Shown: positions 9,053 through 17,745, counted from the stretch's first letter. The stretch is DNA of 30,413 nucleotides from JBBQKI01 sp038326725 (GCA_038326725.1 JBBQKI010000026.1:1-30413); one strand, 5' to 3'. A program made the numbers and translations. The notes: a model not told the origin generated them from the sequence alone.

Positions 9053-10330
9053 ATGAAAACGGAAGCCCTTTACGATATTTTTTCAGCTAACAATGGTATT
9101 TGTACTGATACGCGAAACATTACCCCAAACTGTATTTTTTTTGCCTTAAAGGGCGACAACTTTAATGGCAATGCATTTGCGGAAGAAGCCATAAAAAAAG
9201 GTGCATTTAAGACAATAATTGATGAAAAAGAATTTCATAAAGACACAGGGGAAACGATTCTTGTTGACGATGTTTTAAAAATATTACAGGAACTGGCCTT
9301 GTTTCATAGAAAAAAATTAAACCTTCCTATAATTGCATTGACCGGTAGCAATGGAAAAACCACTACAAAGGAATTAATAAACGCTGTACTTTCCCAAAAA
9401 TATAAAACCACTGCTACAAAGGGCAATTTGAACAATCATATCGGTGTGCCACTCACCTTGCTATCCATGGACAAAAGCACTGAAATAGGCATTGTTGAAA
9501 TGGGCGCAAATCACCCCAATGAGATAGCACGATTATGCGAAATTGCAATGCCGGACTTTGGTTATATCACCAATTTCGGGAAAGCCCATTTGGAAGGTTT
9601 TGGCAGTTTGGAAGGTGTGGTCAACGCAAAAACGGAATTGTATGAGCATTTAAAAAAACACGGGAAAACCGTTTTTATAAACGAGGAAGATCCCATACAA
9701 ATTAAACGTTCAAATGGGATGAAAAAAATTGTTTTCTGTGAAAAACAAGAAGGCAAGTTGAAACTTTTGGAGGCATCAAATAAAGTAAAAGTTCAATTTA
9801 AGGATGTAGAAATTCAAAGCAATTTAATAGGTGTATACAACTTTCCGAATATTGCGGCGGCCATTTCAATGGGCGATTATTTTGGTGTTTCCGAAGAAAA
9901 AATAAAACATGCTATTGAAGGTTATTTTTCTTCAAACAACCGTTCTCAACTTCTGGAAAAGAACGGTAACAAAATAATCCTTGATGCCTACAATGCCAAC
10001 CCAAGTAGTATGTTAGCTGCATTGGAAAATTTTAAACAAGCCGAAGGGGAAAATAAAATTCTATTTTTGGGAGATATGTTTGAGCTAGGTAATGATGCGG
10101 ATGCCGAACACCAAAATATCATAAATTTTCTTGAGGATAATTCACTGGGGGAGGTTTATATTGTTGGAAGTAATTTTCACAAAACCCTTATAAAATCACC
10201 TCAAATTCATAAATACAAATCCTTTGAGGATTTAAAAATACAATTGGAAAAAAATCCTCAAAAAGATAAATTCATTCTAATAAAAGCTTCCCGGGGAATG
10301 GCCTTAGAACGAATCATGGACATATTGTAA
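9053..10330 (+). CDS. murF: UDP-N-acetylmuramoyl-tripeptide--D-alanyl-D-alanine ligase
   Basis: MurF adds D-Ala-D-Ala to UDP-MurNAc-tripeptide using ATP, the last cytoplasmic step of the peptidoglycan monomer. The 425-residue product shows the Mur ligase P-loop GSNGKTTT at 98-105, the N-terminal substrate-binding segment CTDTRNITPNCIFFALKG, the central EMGANHPNEI motif, and the C-terminal ligase domain with ILDAYNANPSSM and the FLGDMFELG motif. DAYNANP is diagnostic of MurF among Mur ligases. Placement next to gldJ is seen in other flavobacteria. No promoter-like box fits between the upstream hairpin and the ATG, so murF may depend partly on readthrough from gldJ. Its stop lies 14 bases from the convergent neighbour. 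Confidence 0.95.
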   Translation: MKTEALYDIFSANNGICTDTRNITPNCIFFALKGDNFNGNAFAEEAIKKGAFKTIIDEKEFHKDTGETILVDDVLKILQELALFHRKKLNLPIIALTGSNGKTTTKELINAVLSQKYKTTATKGNLNNHIGVPLTLLSMDKSTEIGIVEMGANHPNEIARLCEIAMPDFGYITNFGKAHLEGFGSLEGVVNAKTELYEHLKKHGKTVFINEEDPIQIKRSNGMKKIVFCEKQEGKLKLLEASNKVKVQFKDVEIQSNLIGVYNFPNIAAAISMGDYFGVSEEKIKHAIEGYFSSNNRSQLLEKNGNKIILDAYNANPSSMLAALENFKQAEGENKILFLGDMFELGNDADAEHQNIINFLEDNSLGEVYIVGSNFHKTLIKSPQIHKYKSFEDLKIQLEKNPQKDKFILIKASRGMALERIMDIL

Positions 10331-10344
10331 AAAAAACATTTTAT

Positions 10345-11685
10345 CTATTTAAACTCCTGAATCTTCTCGCCTAAATCAAATACTATTGCGCCTTGTAATT
10401 CACGTTCCAAAATACTGCTTCCTGCTGCACTACGGTACCCGGCAGCACAATGCACAACGATGGGTTTGTTTGTGGGTATTTGGGTTGCTTTTTCCCGAAG
10501 TTCGTATAAAGGTATTGTAAGGGCATTTTTAAAAAGTTTTCCTTCCGCTACTTCGCTGTCATTTCGAATGTCTACTATCGTATATTTTTCTTGGTATTCT
10601 TTAAAATCCTTGAAGTTAAGATTTTCGGATGTGGTCCCTATTCCTTCTTTTAAAGTGAGTATTCCTTTGACTTGGGTTTCATAGCCAATTTTTGCAATCC
10701 TGTTACTTATCTTATAAGCATTTTCAACTGTATCTACCACAAGATAAAATTTTTCATTCGGCCTTACTGTTGAGCCTAGCCAGGTTTCAAATTTTGCCGT
10801 ATCTGAAACGGCCTGAATGTTAAAACTTCCGGGCAAATGATTTTTTTTGAAATCCACTTCATTTCGAATATCAACAATGATGGAATTTCCCATTGTTTTT
10901 CTTGAGAAAAGATGGAATGGAATTTTGCCTAAATTCTTTTGAAGGTTTTTGGCGCCATTTTTATTGATGTCCACATTAAAACCAAAATAATGGGGAATAA
11001 AGGGCTGTGAATCCAAAAGATAGGCTACAAACTGTGCTTCAGTTTGTTTCTTAAATGCCCAATTTCCCATACGTTCATTGCCCAAAGTACTTGTGGTATG
11101 GTCTGCGCTCATCCCTTTTCCACAAAGGGATCCTGCGCCGTGCGCCGGATAGACTATTGCATCATCGGGAAGGCTAGATAATTTATTTGTAATGCTGTCA
11201 AACATGCTTTTTGCAAGTTCTTCTCGTTTTGCTTTCATATGCCCCACGGATTCCCTAAGATCGGGGCGGCCAACGTCCCCTACAAATAAAAAATCCCCGG
11301 TAAACAAAGCTGTTTTTTTGTTTTCTGTAGCAATAACAGTAATGCTATCCGGAGAATGACCGGGCGTGTTGAGAGCGGTAAATGTTACGTTACCCATTTG
11401 TACCGAATTGCCATCATCAAAGGCTTTATGCGGATATTCTGCTCCTATTTTTTTACTAGCATAGATTGTTGCCCCGGTTTCTTTGTGGATTTGCAGGTGC
11501 GAACTAACAAAATCTGCGTGTGGATGAGTTTCAAAAACAGCAATTATCTCAGCATTATTCTCTTCTGCAAATTTGTAATATTGTATTGGGTCACGTTCGG
11601 GATCCACCAAGGCCATTTTTCCGTTGCTTACGATGGCATAAGAAAAATGGGATAAAGGTTTATATTCAAATTGCTTTATTTTCAT
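10345..11685 (-). CDS. MBL-fold hydrolase with two rhodanese domains (persulfide dioxygenase-like)
   Basis: A 446-residue fusion of an ETHE1/persulfide-dioxygenase-like metallo-beta-lactamase domain (about 1-240) and two rhodanese domains (about 265-355 and 360-446), a family tied to sulfane-sulfur detoxification. Metal ligands are visible as HPHAD (H54, H56, D58), TPGHS, FTGDFLFVGDVGRPDL and YPAHGAG. Residue 59, after the HxHxD motif, is Phe where most MBL proteins have His; ETHE1-type enzymes bind only one iron, so this may be tolerated. The first rhodanese repeat (VDIRNEVDFKKNHLPG) seems to lack the catalytic Cys. The second keeps it in VVHCAAGYRSA. The start ATG at 11685 is 33 bases from the end of the upstream tRNA-Val(GAC). 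The exact substrate is not shown by sequence. Confidence 0.85.
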   Translation of the reverse strand: MKIKQFEYKPLSHFSYAIVSNGKMALVDPERDPIQYYKFAEENNAEIIAVFETHPHADFVSSHLQIHKETGATIYASKKIGAEYPHKAFDDGNSVQMGNVTFTALNTPGHSPDSITVIATENKKTALFTGDFLFVGDVGRPDLRESVGHMKAKREELAKSMFDSITNKLSSLPDDAIVYPAHGAGSLCGKGMSADHTTSTLGNERMGNWAFKKQTEAQFVAYLLDSQPFIPHYFGFNVDINKNGAKNLQKNLGKIPFHLFSRKTMGNSIIVDIRNEVDFKKNHLPGSFNIQAVSDTAKFETWLGSTVRPNEKFYLVVDTVENAYKISNRIAKIGYETQVKGILTLKEGIGTTSENLNFKDFKEYQEKYTIVDIRNDSEVAEGKLFKNALTIPLYELREKATQIPTNKPIVVHCAAGYRSAAGSSILERELQGAIVFDLGEKIQEFK

Positions 11686-11721
11686 AATTATAATTTAAAT
11701 AAATGCAATTCAGTTTAATGG

Positions 11722-11796
11722 TGGGCCATACTGGATTCGAACCAGTGACTTCCACGTTGTCGACGTGACACTCTAAACCAACTGAGTTAATGGCCC
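11722..11796 (-). tRNA. tRNA-Val (anticodon GAC)
   Basis: A full cloverleaf forms on the minus strand. The acceptor arms GGGCCAT and ATGGCCC pair, the D stem is ACTC/GAGT, the anticodon stem TCACG/CGTGG, and the T stem ACTGG/CCAGT with loop TTCGAAT. The discriminator is A and CCA is encoded (11721-11719). The seven-base anticodon loop is TCGACAA, giving anticodon GAC but with C at position 33, where tRNAs almost always carry U. Confidence 0.9.
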
Positions 11797-11841
11797 TTTG
11801 CATTGTTTGCGAAATTCAATAAAAAAATGCACACTATGAAA

Positions 11842-12825
11842 CTATTGCTCGAATTTCTTTATGGGTTTTTTCTTGATCATCCCGCCCTTGGCATCTTTCA
11901 CCGAGGTCATGATTATAAAAGCATCACGATCGATTTTATAAACTTCCGATTTTAGTTTTGAAAGTTCCAAACGGGTAATCACGGTATAAACCACATCTGT
12001 GGCCACCAATGGTACGCCCCTCTTTGAAAATCCTTTCGCTGCTTTGAAAACCGTACAGCCACGACCCATTCCTTCAATAATGGCAAGCCGGATATCTTCA
12101 TTTTTATCGGAAATTATCGTTATTCCCATAAATTCCTCGATGCCATCTATTACAAAATCCACTGTTTTTGATGCCGCGAAATAAGTTAAAATAGCATAAA
12201 GTGCTGTCTCAACTGAAATAATATATGCCGCTGTCATAAAGATTACCAAGTTAAAAAGGAGAATCACATTGCCCACCGTCAAGCTTGTTTTACGGCTGAT
12301 ATAAATGGCCAGAACCTCGGTTCCATCTATGATTGCACCACCCCGGATTGCCAATCCAATTCCAAGGCCCAAAAATAAACCTCCAAATGTAGCTATAAGA
12401 ATAGGGTCGTCAGTAATGGCGGTAAATGGTATAAAAAAAAGGGAAACCGCGAGCAACACAATTCCCATTATACTTTTAATTGCGAAGCGTTTGCCTACCG
12501 CAAAATATGCAATGATCAAAAAGGGCAAATTGATAAAGAAGATAAGAATGGGCAACGGAATACCCGTTAGACTTTCAACCAATAGCGAAACCCCGGTAAC
12601 GCCTCCGTCAAGGAAACCATTAGGAAGCAAAAACCCCTTCAACCCAAAAGTAGCGGCCGTAACACCTATCATCAAATAAACCAATTCTGATAGTTCCTGT
12701 GCAAGTTCTACCTCAACTTCCCTTACCTTTTTCTTAATTTGCGACAAGGGCAAATGAGACCTTTTCGTACGAGCCTTTTGGTATTCAATAGCACATTCTG
12801 TAACAAATCTTTTAAGGAAATTCAC
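11842..12825 (-). CDS. YitT family membrane protein with C-terminal DUF2179
   Basis: A polytopic inner-membrane protein of the YitT family, function unknown. An N-terminal basic, helical segment is followed by about five hydrophobic spans (from LMIGVTAATFGLKGFLLPNGFLDGGVTG, through PILIFFINLPFLIIAYFAVG, to AIRGGAIIDGTEVLAIYIS). It ends with a cytoplasmic DUF2179 domain (ITIISDKNEDIRLAIIEGMGRG, KGFSKRGVPLVATDVVYTVITRLEL, YKIDRDAFIIMTSVKDAKGG). The start is uncertain: no ATG fits. A GTG at 12825 gives MNFLKRFVTECAIEY and follows an A-rich stretch, as flavobacterial starts often do; a TTG at 12855 would add ten residues. The gene sits between two tRNA-Val genes on the same strand. Confidence 0.85.
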   Translation of the reverse strand: MNFLKRFVTECAIEYQKARTKRSHLPLSQIKKKVREVEVELAQELSELVYLMIGVTAATFGLKGFLLPNGFLDGGVTGVSLLVESLTGIPLPILIFFINLPFLIIAYFAVGKRFAIKSIMGIVLLAVSLFFIPFTAITDDPILIATFGGLFLGLGIGLAIRGGAIIDGTEVLAIYISRKTSLTVGNVILLFNLVIFMTAAYIISVETALYAILTYFAASKTVDFVIDGIEEFMGITIISDKNEDIRLAIIEGMGRGCTVFKAAKGFSKRGVPLVATDVVYTVITRLELSKLKSEVYKIDRDAFIIMTSVKDAKGGMIKKKPIKKFEQ

Positions 12826-12921
12826 GAAGTTTTTTTTTGAATGGTTGCAATGCAATTTAAAACAATATTGCCTTTTTTAAAATTATAAAATCAATGGTAC
12901 TCGATAAAAATTAAAATAAAA

Positions 12922-12951
12922 TAAAAAAACCCTACAAAAATTGTAGGGTTT
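12922..12951 (-). terminator. Terminator after tRNA-Val(UAC)
   Basis: A perfect 10-bp hairpin, AAACCCTACA with TGTAGGGTTT (12951-12942 and 12936-12927 on the minus strand), with a 5-base loop and a T-rich tail. It lies 9 bases beyond the tRNA CCA end and separates it from the YitT gene. Confidence 0.85.
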
Positions 12952-12962
12952 GTAGAAAATGG

Positions 12963-13037
12963 TGGGCGATGAGGGGTTCGAACCCCCGACCCCCTCGGTG
13001 TAAACGAGGTGCTCTGAACCAGCTGAGCTAATCGCCC
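12963..13037 (-). tRNA. tRNA-Val (anticodon UAC)
   Basis: The minus-strand cloverleaf has acceptor arms GGGCGAT/ATCGCCC, D stem GCTC/GAGC, anticodon stem CCTCG/CGAGG with loop TTTACAC (anticodon TAC, U33 normal) and T stem GGGGG/CCCTC with loop TTCGAAC. The discriminator is A and CCA is encoded (12962-12960). Confidence 0.95.
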
Positions 13038-13102
13038 TAATTACTTAGAGGGTGCAAATATAAGTTAGTTTTTATTTCCCGCAAATTAATTAATCAAAAA
13101 AT

Positions 13103-14275
13103 CTATAAAACTTCCGCCACCACAAAAGTGCTTCCGCCAATATAAATTACATCGTCGGGGCTTGCTTTTTTTAATGCCGCTTTATATGCCTTTTTTACGG
13201 AGCCGAATATATTCCCACTCAGCCCGAAAGCAATTGCTTTTTCATTCAAAATAATTACATCCAACCCCCGTGGCAAATCCGGTTTACAAAAATAATATTG
13301 TGCATTTTTAGGGAATAAAGGGAATACCGAACTTAAATCCTTATCGGTCACAAACCCCAAAACAAAGTGAAGGTTTTCATATTTCTCTTCCAAAAGTTGT
13401 TTCATAGTTTCTCTTAAACCATCAGCATTATGTGCTGTGTCGACAATTACTTTTGGGGTTTGTTTCAAAATCTGCCAACGGCCACGCAAACCAGTATTTT
13501 TTATAGTGTTCTTCAACCCTTTTTTAATAGCTTTTTCAGAAATTTTCCAACCTCTATTTTTAAGGACTTTCAAAGTTTGAAATACTGTATTTAGGTTTTT
13601 TTGCTGATAATTTCCCTTCAAATCTGAATCGTAATTTGGTGGATTTTCATCTTCCGCAAAAAAGATGGGCGCTTTGTTATTTTGGGCTATTCTTAAAAAA
13701 ACAGGTTTTGTTTCGCTCAAGGTTTCGCCAATTACTACTGGGGTTTTGTGTTTTATGATGCCCGCTTTTTCGCCAGCTATTTCGGCCAATGAATTTCCCA
13801 AAAACTGGGTATGTTCCAACCCTATATTGGTAATTACCGAGATTTCCGGCAAAATTATGTTCGTGCTGTCCAACCTTCCGCCCAAGCCGGTTTCAATGAT
13901 GGCGATGTCCACTTTTTCTTTCCTAAAATAATCGAAAGCCAAGCCTACCGTCATTTCAAAAAACGACAATTGATTTGCTTCAAAAAAAGTTTTGTTCTTT
14001 TTTACGAAATTGGAAACATTGCGTTTGGGAATAAGTTCTCCGTTAATTTTGATGCGTTCCCTAAAATCCTTTAAATGTGGGGAAGTGTACAGCCCCGTTT
14101 TATAGCCTGCTTCCTGGAAAACAGAAGCTAGCATGTGGCTGCTTGAACCTTTCCCGTTGGTCCCCGCCACATGGATGCTTTTAAAACTTTTTTGTGGCTC
14201 GTTTAAATGTGCTGAAAGTTTTATGGTATTGGAAAGATCTGCTTTGTACGCGGCACTTCCCACACGTTGATACAT
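13103..14275 (-). CDS. folC: Folylpolyglutamate synthase / dihydrofolate synthase
   Basis: FolC adds glutamate to dihydropteroate and to folates using ATP. The product shows the Mur-ligase-like P-loop GTNGKGSS at 38-45, followed by YTSPHLKDFRERI, the substrate loop IIETGLGGRLDSTN, SVITNIGLEHTQFLG, GEKAGIIK, and the C-terminal domain motif VIVDTAHNADGL. The first canonical start is ATG at 14275 (MYQRVGSAAY). The reading frame is open further upstream and encodes TYPETIAWLFDQLP, which matches the usual FolC N-terminal helix. That segment begins after an ATC codon (14320) and has no ATG, GTG or TTG before the in-frame stop at 14335. So either translation starts at a rare codon or the protein lacks about 15 residues. 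The stop codon of the upstream T9SS gene is that same in-frame TAA. Confidence 0.9.
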   Translation of the reverse strand: MYQRVGSAAYKADLSNTIKLSAHLNEPQKSFKSIHVAGTNGKGSSSHMLASVFQEAGYKTGLYTSPHLKDFRERIKINGELIPKRNVSNFVKKNKTFFEANQLSFFEMTVGLAFDYFRKEKVDIAIIETGLGGRLDSTNIILPEISVITNIGLEHTQFLGNSLAEIAGEKAGIIKHKTPVVIGETLSETKPVFLRIAQNNKAPIFFAEDENPPNYDSDLKGNYQQKNLNTVFQTLKVLKNRGWKISEKAIKKGLKNTIKNTGLRGRWQILKQTPKVIVDTAHNADGLRETMKQLLEEKYENLHFVLGFVTDKDLSSVFPLFPKNAQYYFCKPDLPRGLDVIILNEKAIAFGLSGNIFGSVKKAYKAALKKASPDDVIYIGGSTFVVAEVL

Positions 14276-14332
14276 GGGTAATTGATCAAAAAGCCACGCT
14301 ATGGTTTCGGGATAGGTGATGGTTTGCGTTGT

Positions 14333-16825
14333 TTATTTTACAATAAGTTTTTGAATTGTCCTTATTTTGCCTGTAGCAATTTTTACATAATAAATTCCTC
14401 TCGGTAGAGCATCGATTGATACCTGTAATGTTTTATCGGGCTTTGAAAAATTTTGTTGGAGTACTTGCCGTCCCATATTATCATATATCAAAACCGAAAT
14501 CTTTTCGGAAGAATTCGGTAGGAAAATATTTACAAATCCGGATGCCGGGTTTGGGTACAACATTATTTCTAATGAAAAATCAGTGTTTTCAGTTTTCAGA
14601 ATATTCCCTGAAATATCTATTTTATAACTGGAACGTCCATAAGTCCCGGCGTAAAGGAATTCCGTGGCTTCGTGCATGTGAAGGTCTGTAACCACCACCG
14701 AAGGAAGGTTTTCTCCCAAACCACTCCAACTGATGCCCTCGTTGTTTGATGCTAAAACCCCGATATCCGTTCCTATAAAAAGGTTGCCGAAACCATCCTG
14801 TTCAATATCGCTTACGGGGATATCGGGTAGATTTCCGGAAATATCGATCCACGTAATTCCCAGATTGGTACTCTTGTAAATGTGGCCTGAATTTTCACCA
14901 AACCTATAGCCAGAAATGGTCAAATAAATTGTATTCGGATCTTCGCGAGATGCCAGTATTTTGGTGAACCATCGCTCCGGCAAGCCCTCAGAAATTTCTT
15001 CCCAATTATTTCCGCCGTCCAGCGTAACCCAGGCGTTTCCATCATCTGTTCCCACAAAAATGACTGCATTGTTAAAAGGTGAAACACTGATTGTGGTTAT
15101 GGTGCCGAAAGTAAGGTTTCCAGTATGTGGCCCATTGCTTAAATCCGGACTGATTGCTGTCCAATTTCCAGCGGCATTGATGGTTTTATAAAGTCGGTTT
15201 GCCCCATAATATAATGTTTGCGAATTGGAGGGATCAAAGGTTATTGGAGTATCCCAATTTTTCCGGTCACCTCCAGAAATACCGCTTGTAGCATTTGAAA
15301 ACGTTGCTCCATTATTTACAGATTTTCCAAAAGAACCGTTTTGTGACAAGGCATAGATAACGTTTGTATTGGTTGGATCTACCAATGGCTGAAAACCATC
15401 GCCCCCATAAATTATGTTCCAATCAGATAAACCTCCCGTCGTGGTCCTGCTTGTACTATTATCCTGAGCCCCTCCATAAATTTTGTTTTCATTTTGCGCA
15501 TCAACGTGAAACCTATAAAATTGTGTAATGGGCAAGTTCAAATCTTTTATTGAAGAAACTCCATTGTTATTACTGCTATAAAGTCCCCCGTCATTTCCTA
15601 ACAGTACTTGGCCTGAAACCGAAGCATTGAAAGCCATTGCGTGCTGATCTACGTGAACATTCGGGAAAGAAATTCCCCAACTTGCGCCACCATTTGTTGA
15701 TTTTTGAACATCAAAACCAACGCTGTATATTGTGTTTTCATTTGTAGGGTCCACAAAAATTCCACCAAACCACCAATGAAATCCTACATCCGTTAATTGA
15801 TTTGAGTTAACGGCACTCCAAGAATTCCCCCCATCAGCAGTCCTGTAAACCCCTTGGATATTCCCAATGGCATCGGCATAAAAAGCATAAAGGACATCCG
15901 GGTTAGATTGCGAAATATCAATACTAATTCTTCCTTTCTGTGATGCAGCACTAGGCAAACCGTTGGTAAGTTCGGTCCAGTTGGTTCCACCGTTTGTGGA
16001 GCGATAAATTCGTGAGGTTTCCCCGCCATATTGCCTTCTATTTGGTCTTCGGATACGTTCCCAACTTGCCGCATAAATGATGTTCCCGTTCGTAGGATGA
16101 ATGGACATATCGATAACTCCCGTTGAATCGCTTACAAACAATACTTGTTCCCAACTATCGCCCCCATTAGTGGTTTTATAAATGCCCCTGTTGTTGCTGT
16201 TCTTAAAAAGCGGCCCCATTGCACCAACAAAAGCCACCGCATCATTGTTTGGGTCCAACACAATTTTACCTACACTGCCAATATCCGGTAGCCCTTTTGA
16301 TTCCCACGTAATCCCCCCGTCCTCGCTCTTATAAACACCATCGCCATCATAAGCCAATGAACCTCCACCGGCATTTACTTCACCCGTTCCTACCCAAATA
16401 TGTTCATTATTATTTTTTGAAATTTCAATATCCCCTATTGAAAGCATCTCCTGTTCATCAAAAACAGGTGTCCAGCTATCTCCGGAATTTATTGTTTTAA
16501 AAATTCCCCCCGAAGCTGCGCCAACATAATAGGTTTCCGGTTGATTTGAAGGAATTTCAATATCGGTTATCCTCCCGCCCACGTTTAAAGGCCCCGTGAA
16601 CTCCCATATTGCGTTTGAATTAGAACGCTGAGCATTTTGTTTTTTCCAAGCAATGGCTTTAGAATAAGCATCTGCTTTAATTTCCCCGGTAGGGAAAGCA
16701 CGCTGCATGAACATAAAATCATGGGGATGTTTTTCTTGGGAAAGGGTTGTTTTATCATTTTGAGATTTTTCTGCACAACCCAAAAAAGCAATAATAAATA
16801 CAAAAAAAATTAAAATACGGCTCAT
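14333..16825 (-). CDS. Vps10/BNR-repeat protein with T9SS type A sorting domain
   Basis: A surface or secreted protein of 830 residues from the chosen ATG at 16825; a GTG at 16843 would add six residues before the hydrophobic segment. The body is a sortilin/Vps10-like beta-propeller with many Asp-box-type repeats (SEDGGITW, TTNGGDSW, STNGGTNW, TADGGNSW, STNGGASW, TLDGGNNW). The last about 75 residues are a T9SS type A sorting domain (LYPNPASGFVNIFLP, ending in a GIYYVKIATG strand and RTIQKLIVK). The N-terminus MSRILIFFVFIIAFLGCAEK reads as a lipoprotein-like signal with Cys17, which is odd for T9SS cargo. Such proteins are often annotated as glycosyl hydrolases, but no catalytic residues support that. 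It lies 59 bases after tonB and directly before folC. Confidence 0.85.
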   Translation of the reverse strand: MSRILIFFVFIIAFLGCAEKSQNDKTTLSQEKHPHDFMFMQRAFPTGEIKADAYSKAIAWKKQNAQRSNSNAIWEFTGPLNVGGRITDIEIPSNQPETYYVGAASGGIFKTINSGDSWTPVFDEQEMLSIGDIEISKNNNEHIWVGTGEVNAGGGSLAYDGDGVYKSEDGGITWESKGLPDIGSVGKIVLDPNNDAVAFVGAMGPLFKNSNNRGIYKTTNGGDSWEQVLFVSDSTGVIDMSIHPTNGNIIYAASWERIRRPNRRQYGGETSRIYRSTNGGTNWTELTNGLPSAASQKGRISIDISQSNPDVLYAFYADAIGNIQGVYRTADGGNSWSAVNSNQLTDVGFHWWFGGIFVDPTNENTIYSVGFDVQKSTNGGASWGISFPNVHVDQHAMAFNASVSGQVLLGNDGGLYSSNNNGVSSIKDLNLPITQFYRFHVDAQNENKIYGGAQDNSTSRTTTGGLSDWNIIYGGDGFQPLVDPTNTNVIYALSQNGSFGKSVNNGATFSNATSGISGGDRKNWDTPITFDPSNSQTLYYGANRLYKTINAAGNWTAISPDLSNGPHTGNLTFGTITTISVSPFNNAVIFVGTDDGNAWVTLDGGNNWEEISEGLPERWFTKILASREDPNTIYLTISGYRFGENSGHIYKSTNLGITWIDISGNLPDIPVSDIEQDGFGNLFIGTDIGVLASNNEGISWSGLGENLPSVVVTDLHMHEATEFLYAGTYGRSSYKIDISGNILKTENTDFSLEIMLYPNPASGFVNIFLPNSSEKISVLIYDNMGRQVLQQNFSKPDKTLQVSIDALPRGIYYVKIATGKIRTIQKLIVK

Positions 16826-16884
16826 AGCATCCTGTTTAGGCACCTAAAGATAATTAAAAAAATGGGGGTGACTTAAAGGAGTTC

Positions 16885-17703
16885 CTAATTGGAAAGACTG
16901 AAATTATAGATGATTTTTCCAATCTGTTTTGCTGGGGCTTTATCATCGGCATTGAATCGGGTGGCCAAGGCAGCACGTTTTGCGGGTTCCAAAAGACATT
17001 TGGAATTATTGGTGGTCCCCTTGACCCCGGCCATGGCTGCTATCACTTTTCCATTTCGGTCCACATCAATACTTACCACCACAATTCCCGCTTCATTGCA
17101 ATCTTGGATAAATTTTTCTTTGTTAAGGGCTTTTCTTCCCCCCAATAAATAATTGCCATCCCCATCAATTCCTTTGCCCGTGCCGTAATAACTCCCCGCA
17201 TTAGGGTCGCCGTCCGGACTTCCTTTATCGCCGGGTTTATTGTCGTTGCCCTCGCCCCCAGTGGCGGTACCCTTATTTTTAGGTCCGTCAATAAGACTTG
17301 AAAGCGCATCGCTGGTGGATTTTGAAGGCTTAGGGTCTGGCTTTGGAGTTTCATTTTTGGGTTGCTCTTTTACAGGTAAAACCTCTTTCTCTTTAATAAT
17401 TTTTTCTTTTTTTACAACGGGGGCATCTTCCATGTTCTGGGTAACCACTTCTTCCTTAATCTCGGATTTTGGTTCGGATACCGGTTGTGAAGTGGCCTGT
17501 TTGGGTGAAGTGGTAATCATTTCGGTGGGCTGAACTCTCCCGCTTCCCATTTCGGTAGTGCCAAAATTAATCGCAATGCCTTCTTCCAAAGGTGGATCCA
17601 AATATGATAAGCCCGCATACAACAGCAACAAAAGAATGACCACGTGCACACTTACCGTGATGGCCATACTTTTTCTTTTATGTTCTGTATCGAGTATACT
17701 CAT
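16885..17703 (-). CDS. tonB: Energy transducer TonB
   Basis: TonB spans the periplasm and passes proton-motive energy from ExbB/ExbD to outer-membrane transporters. The 272-residue product has a cytoplasmic N-terminus, one membrane anchor (about 14-31, ITVSVHVVILLLLLYAGL), a long Lys/Glu/Pro linker (about 55-130), a Gly/Asp-rich stretch (about 140-175) and a C-terminal TonB-type alpha/beta domain (about 185-272, VVVSIDVDRNGKVIAA and ATRFNADDKAPAKQIGKIIYNF). Its position after exbD and exbB on the same strand (42-base gap) supports the role. TonB-family proteins are numerous in flavobacteria, so the partner receptors cannot be told. Confidence 0.88.
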   Translation of the reverse strand: MSILDTEHKRKSMAITVSVHVVILLLLLYAGLSYLDPPLEEGIAINFGTTEMGSGRVQPTEMITTSPKQATSQPVSEPKSEIKEEVVTQNMEDAPVVKKEKIIKEKEVLPVKEQPKNETPKPDPKPSKSTSDALSSLIDGPKNKGTATGGEGNDNKPGDKGSPDGDPNAGSYYGTGKGIDGDGNYLLGGRKALNKEKFIQDCNEAGIVVVSIDVDRNGKVIAAMAGVKGTTNNSKCLLEPAKRAALATRFNADDKAPAKQIGKIIYNFSLSN

Positions 17704-17745
17704 TTTATCCGGTGCTTTTGTAATGTAAGATTATCTGATTGAAAC

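Noticed and set aside
16043..16426. Mobile elements anywhere in the window
   Set aside because: No transposase, integrase or terminal inverted repeats were seen; gene order looks like a conserved flavobacterial chromosome.
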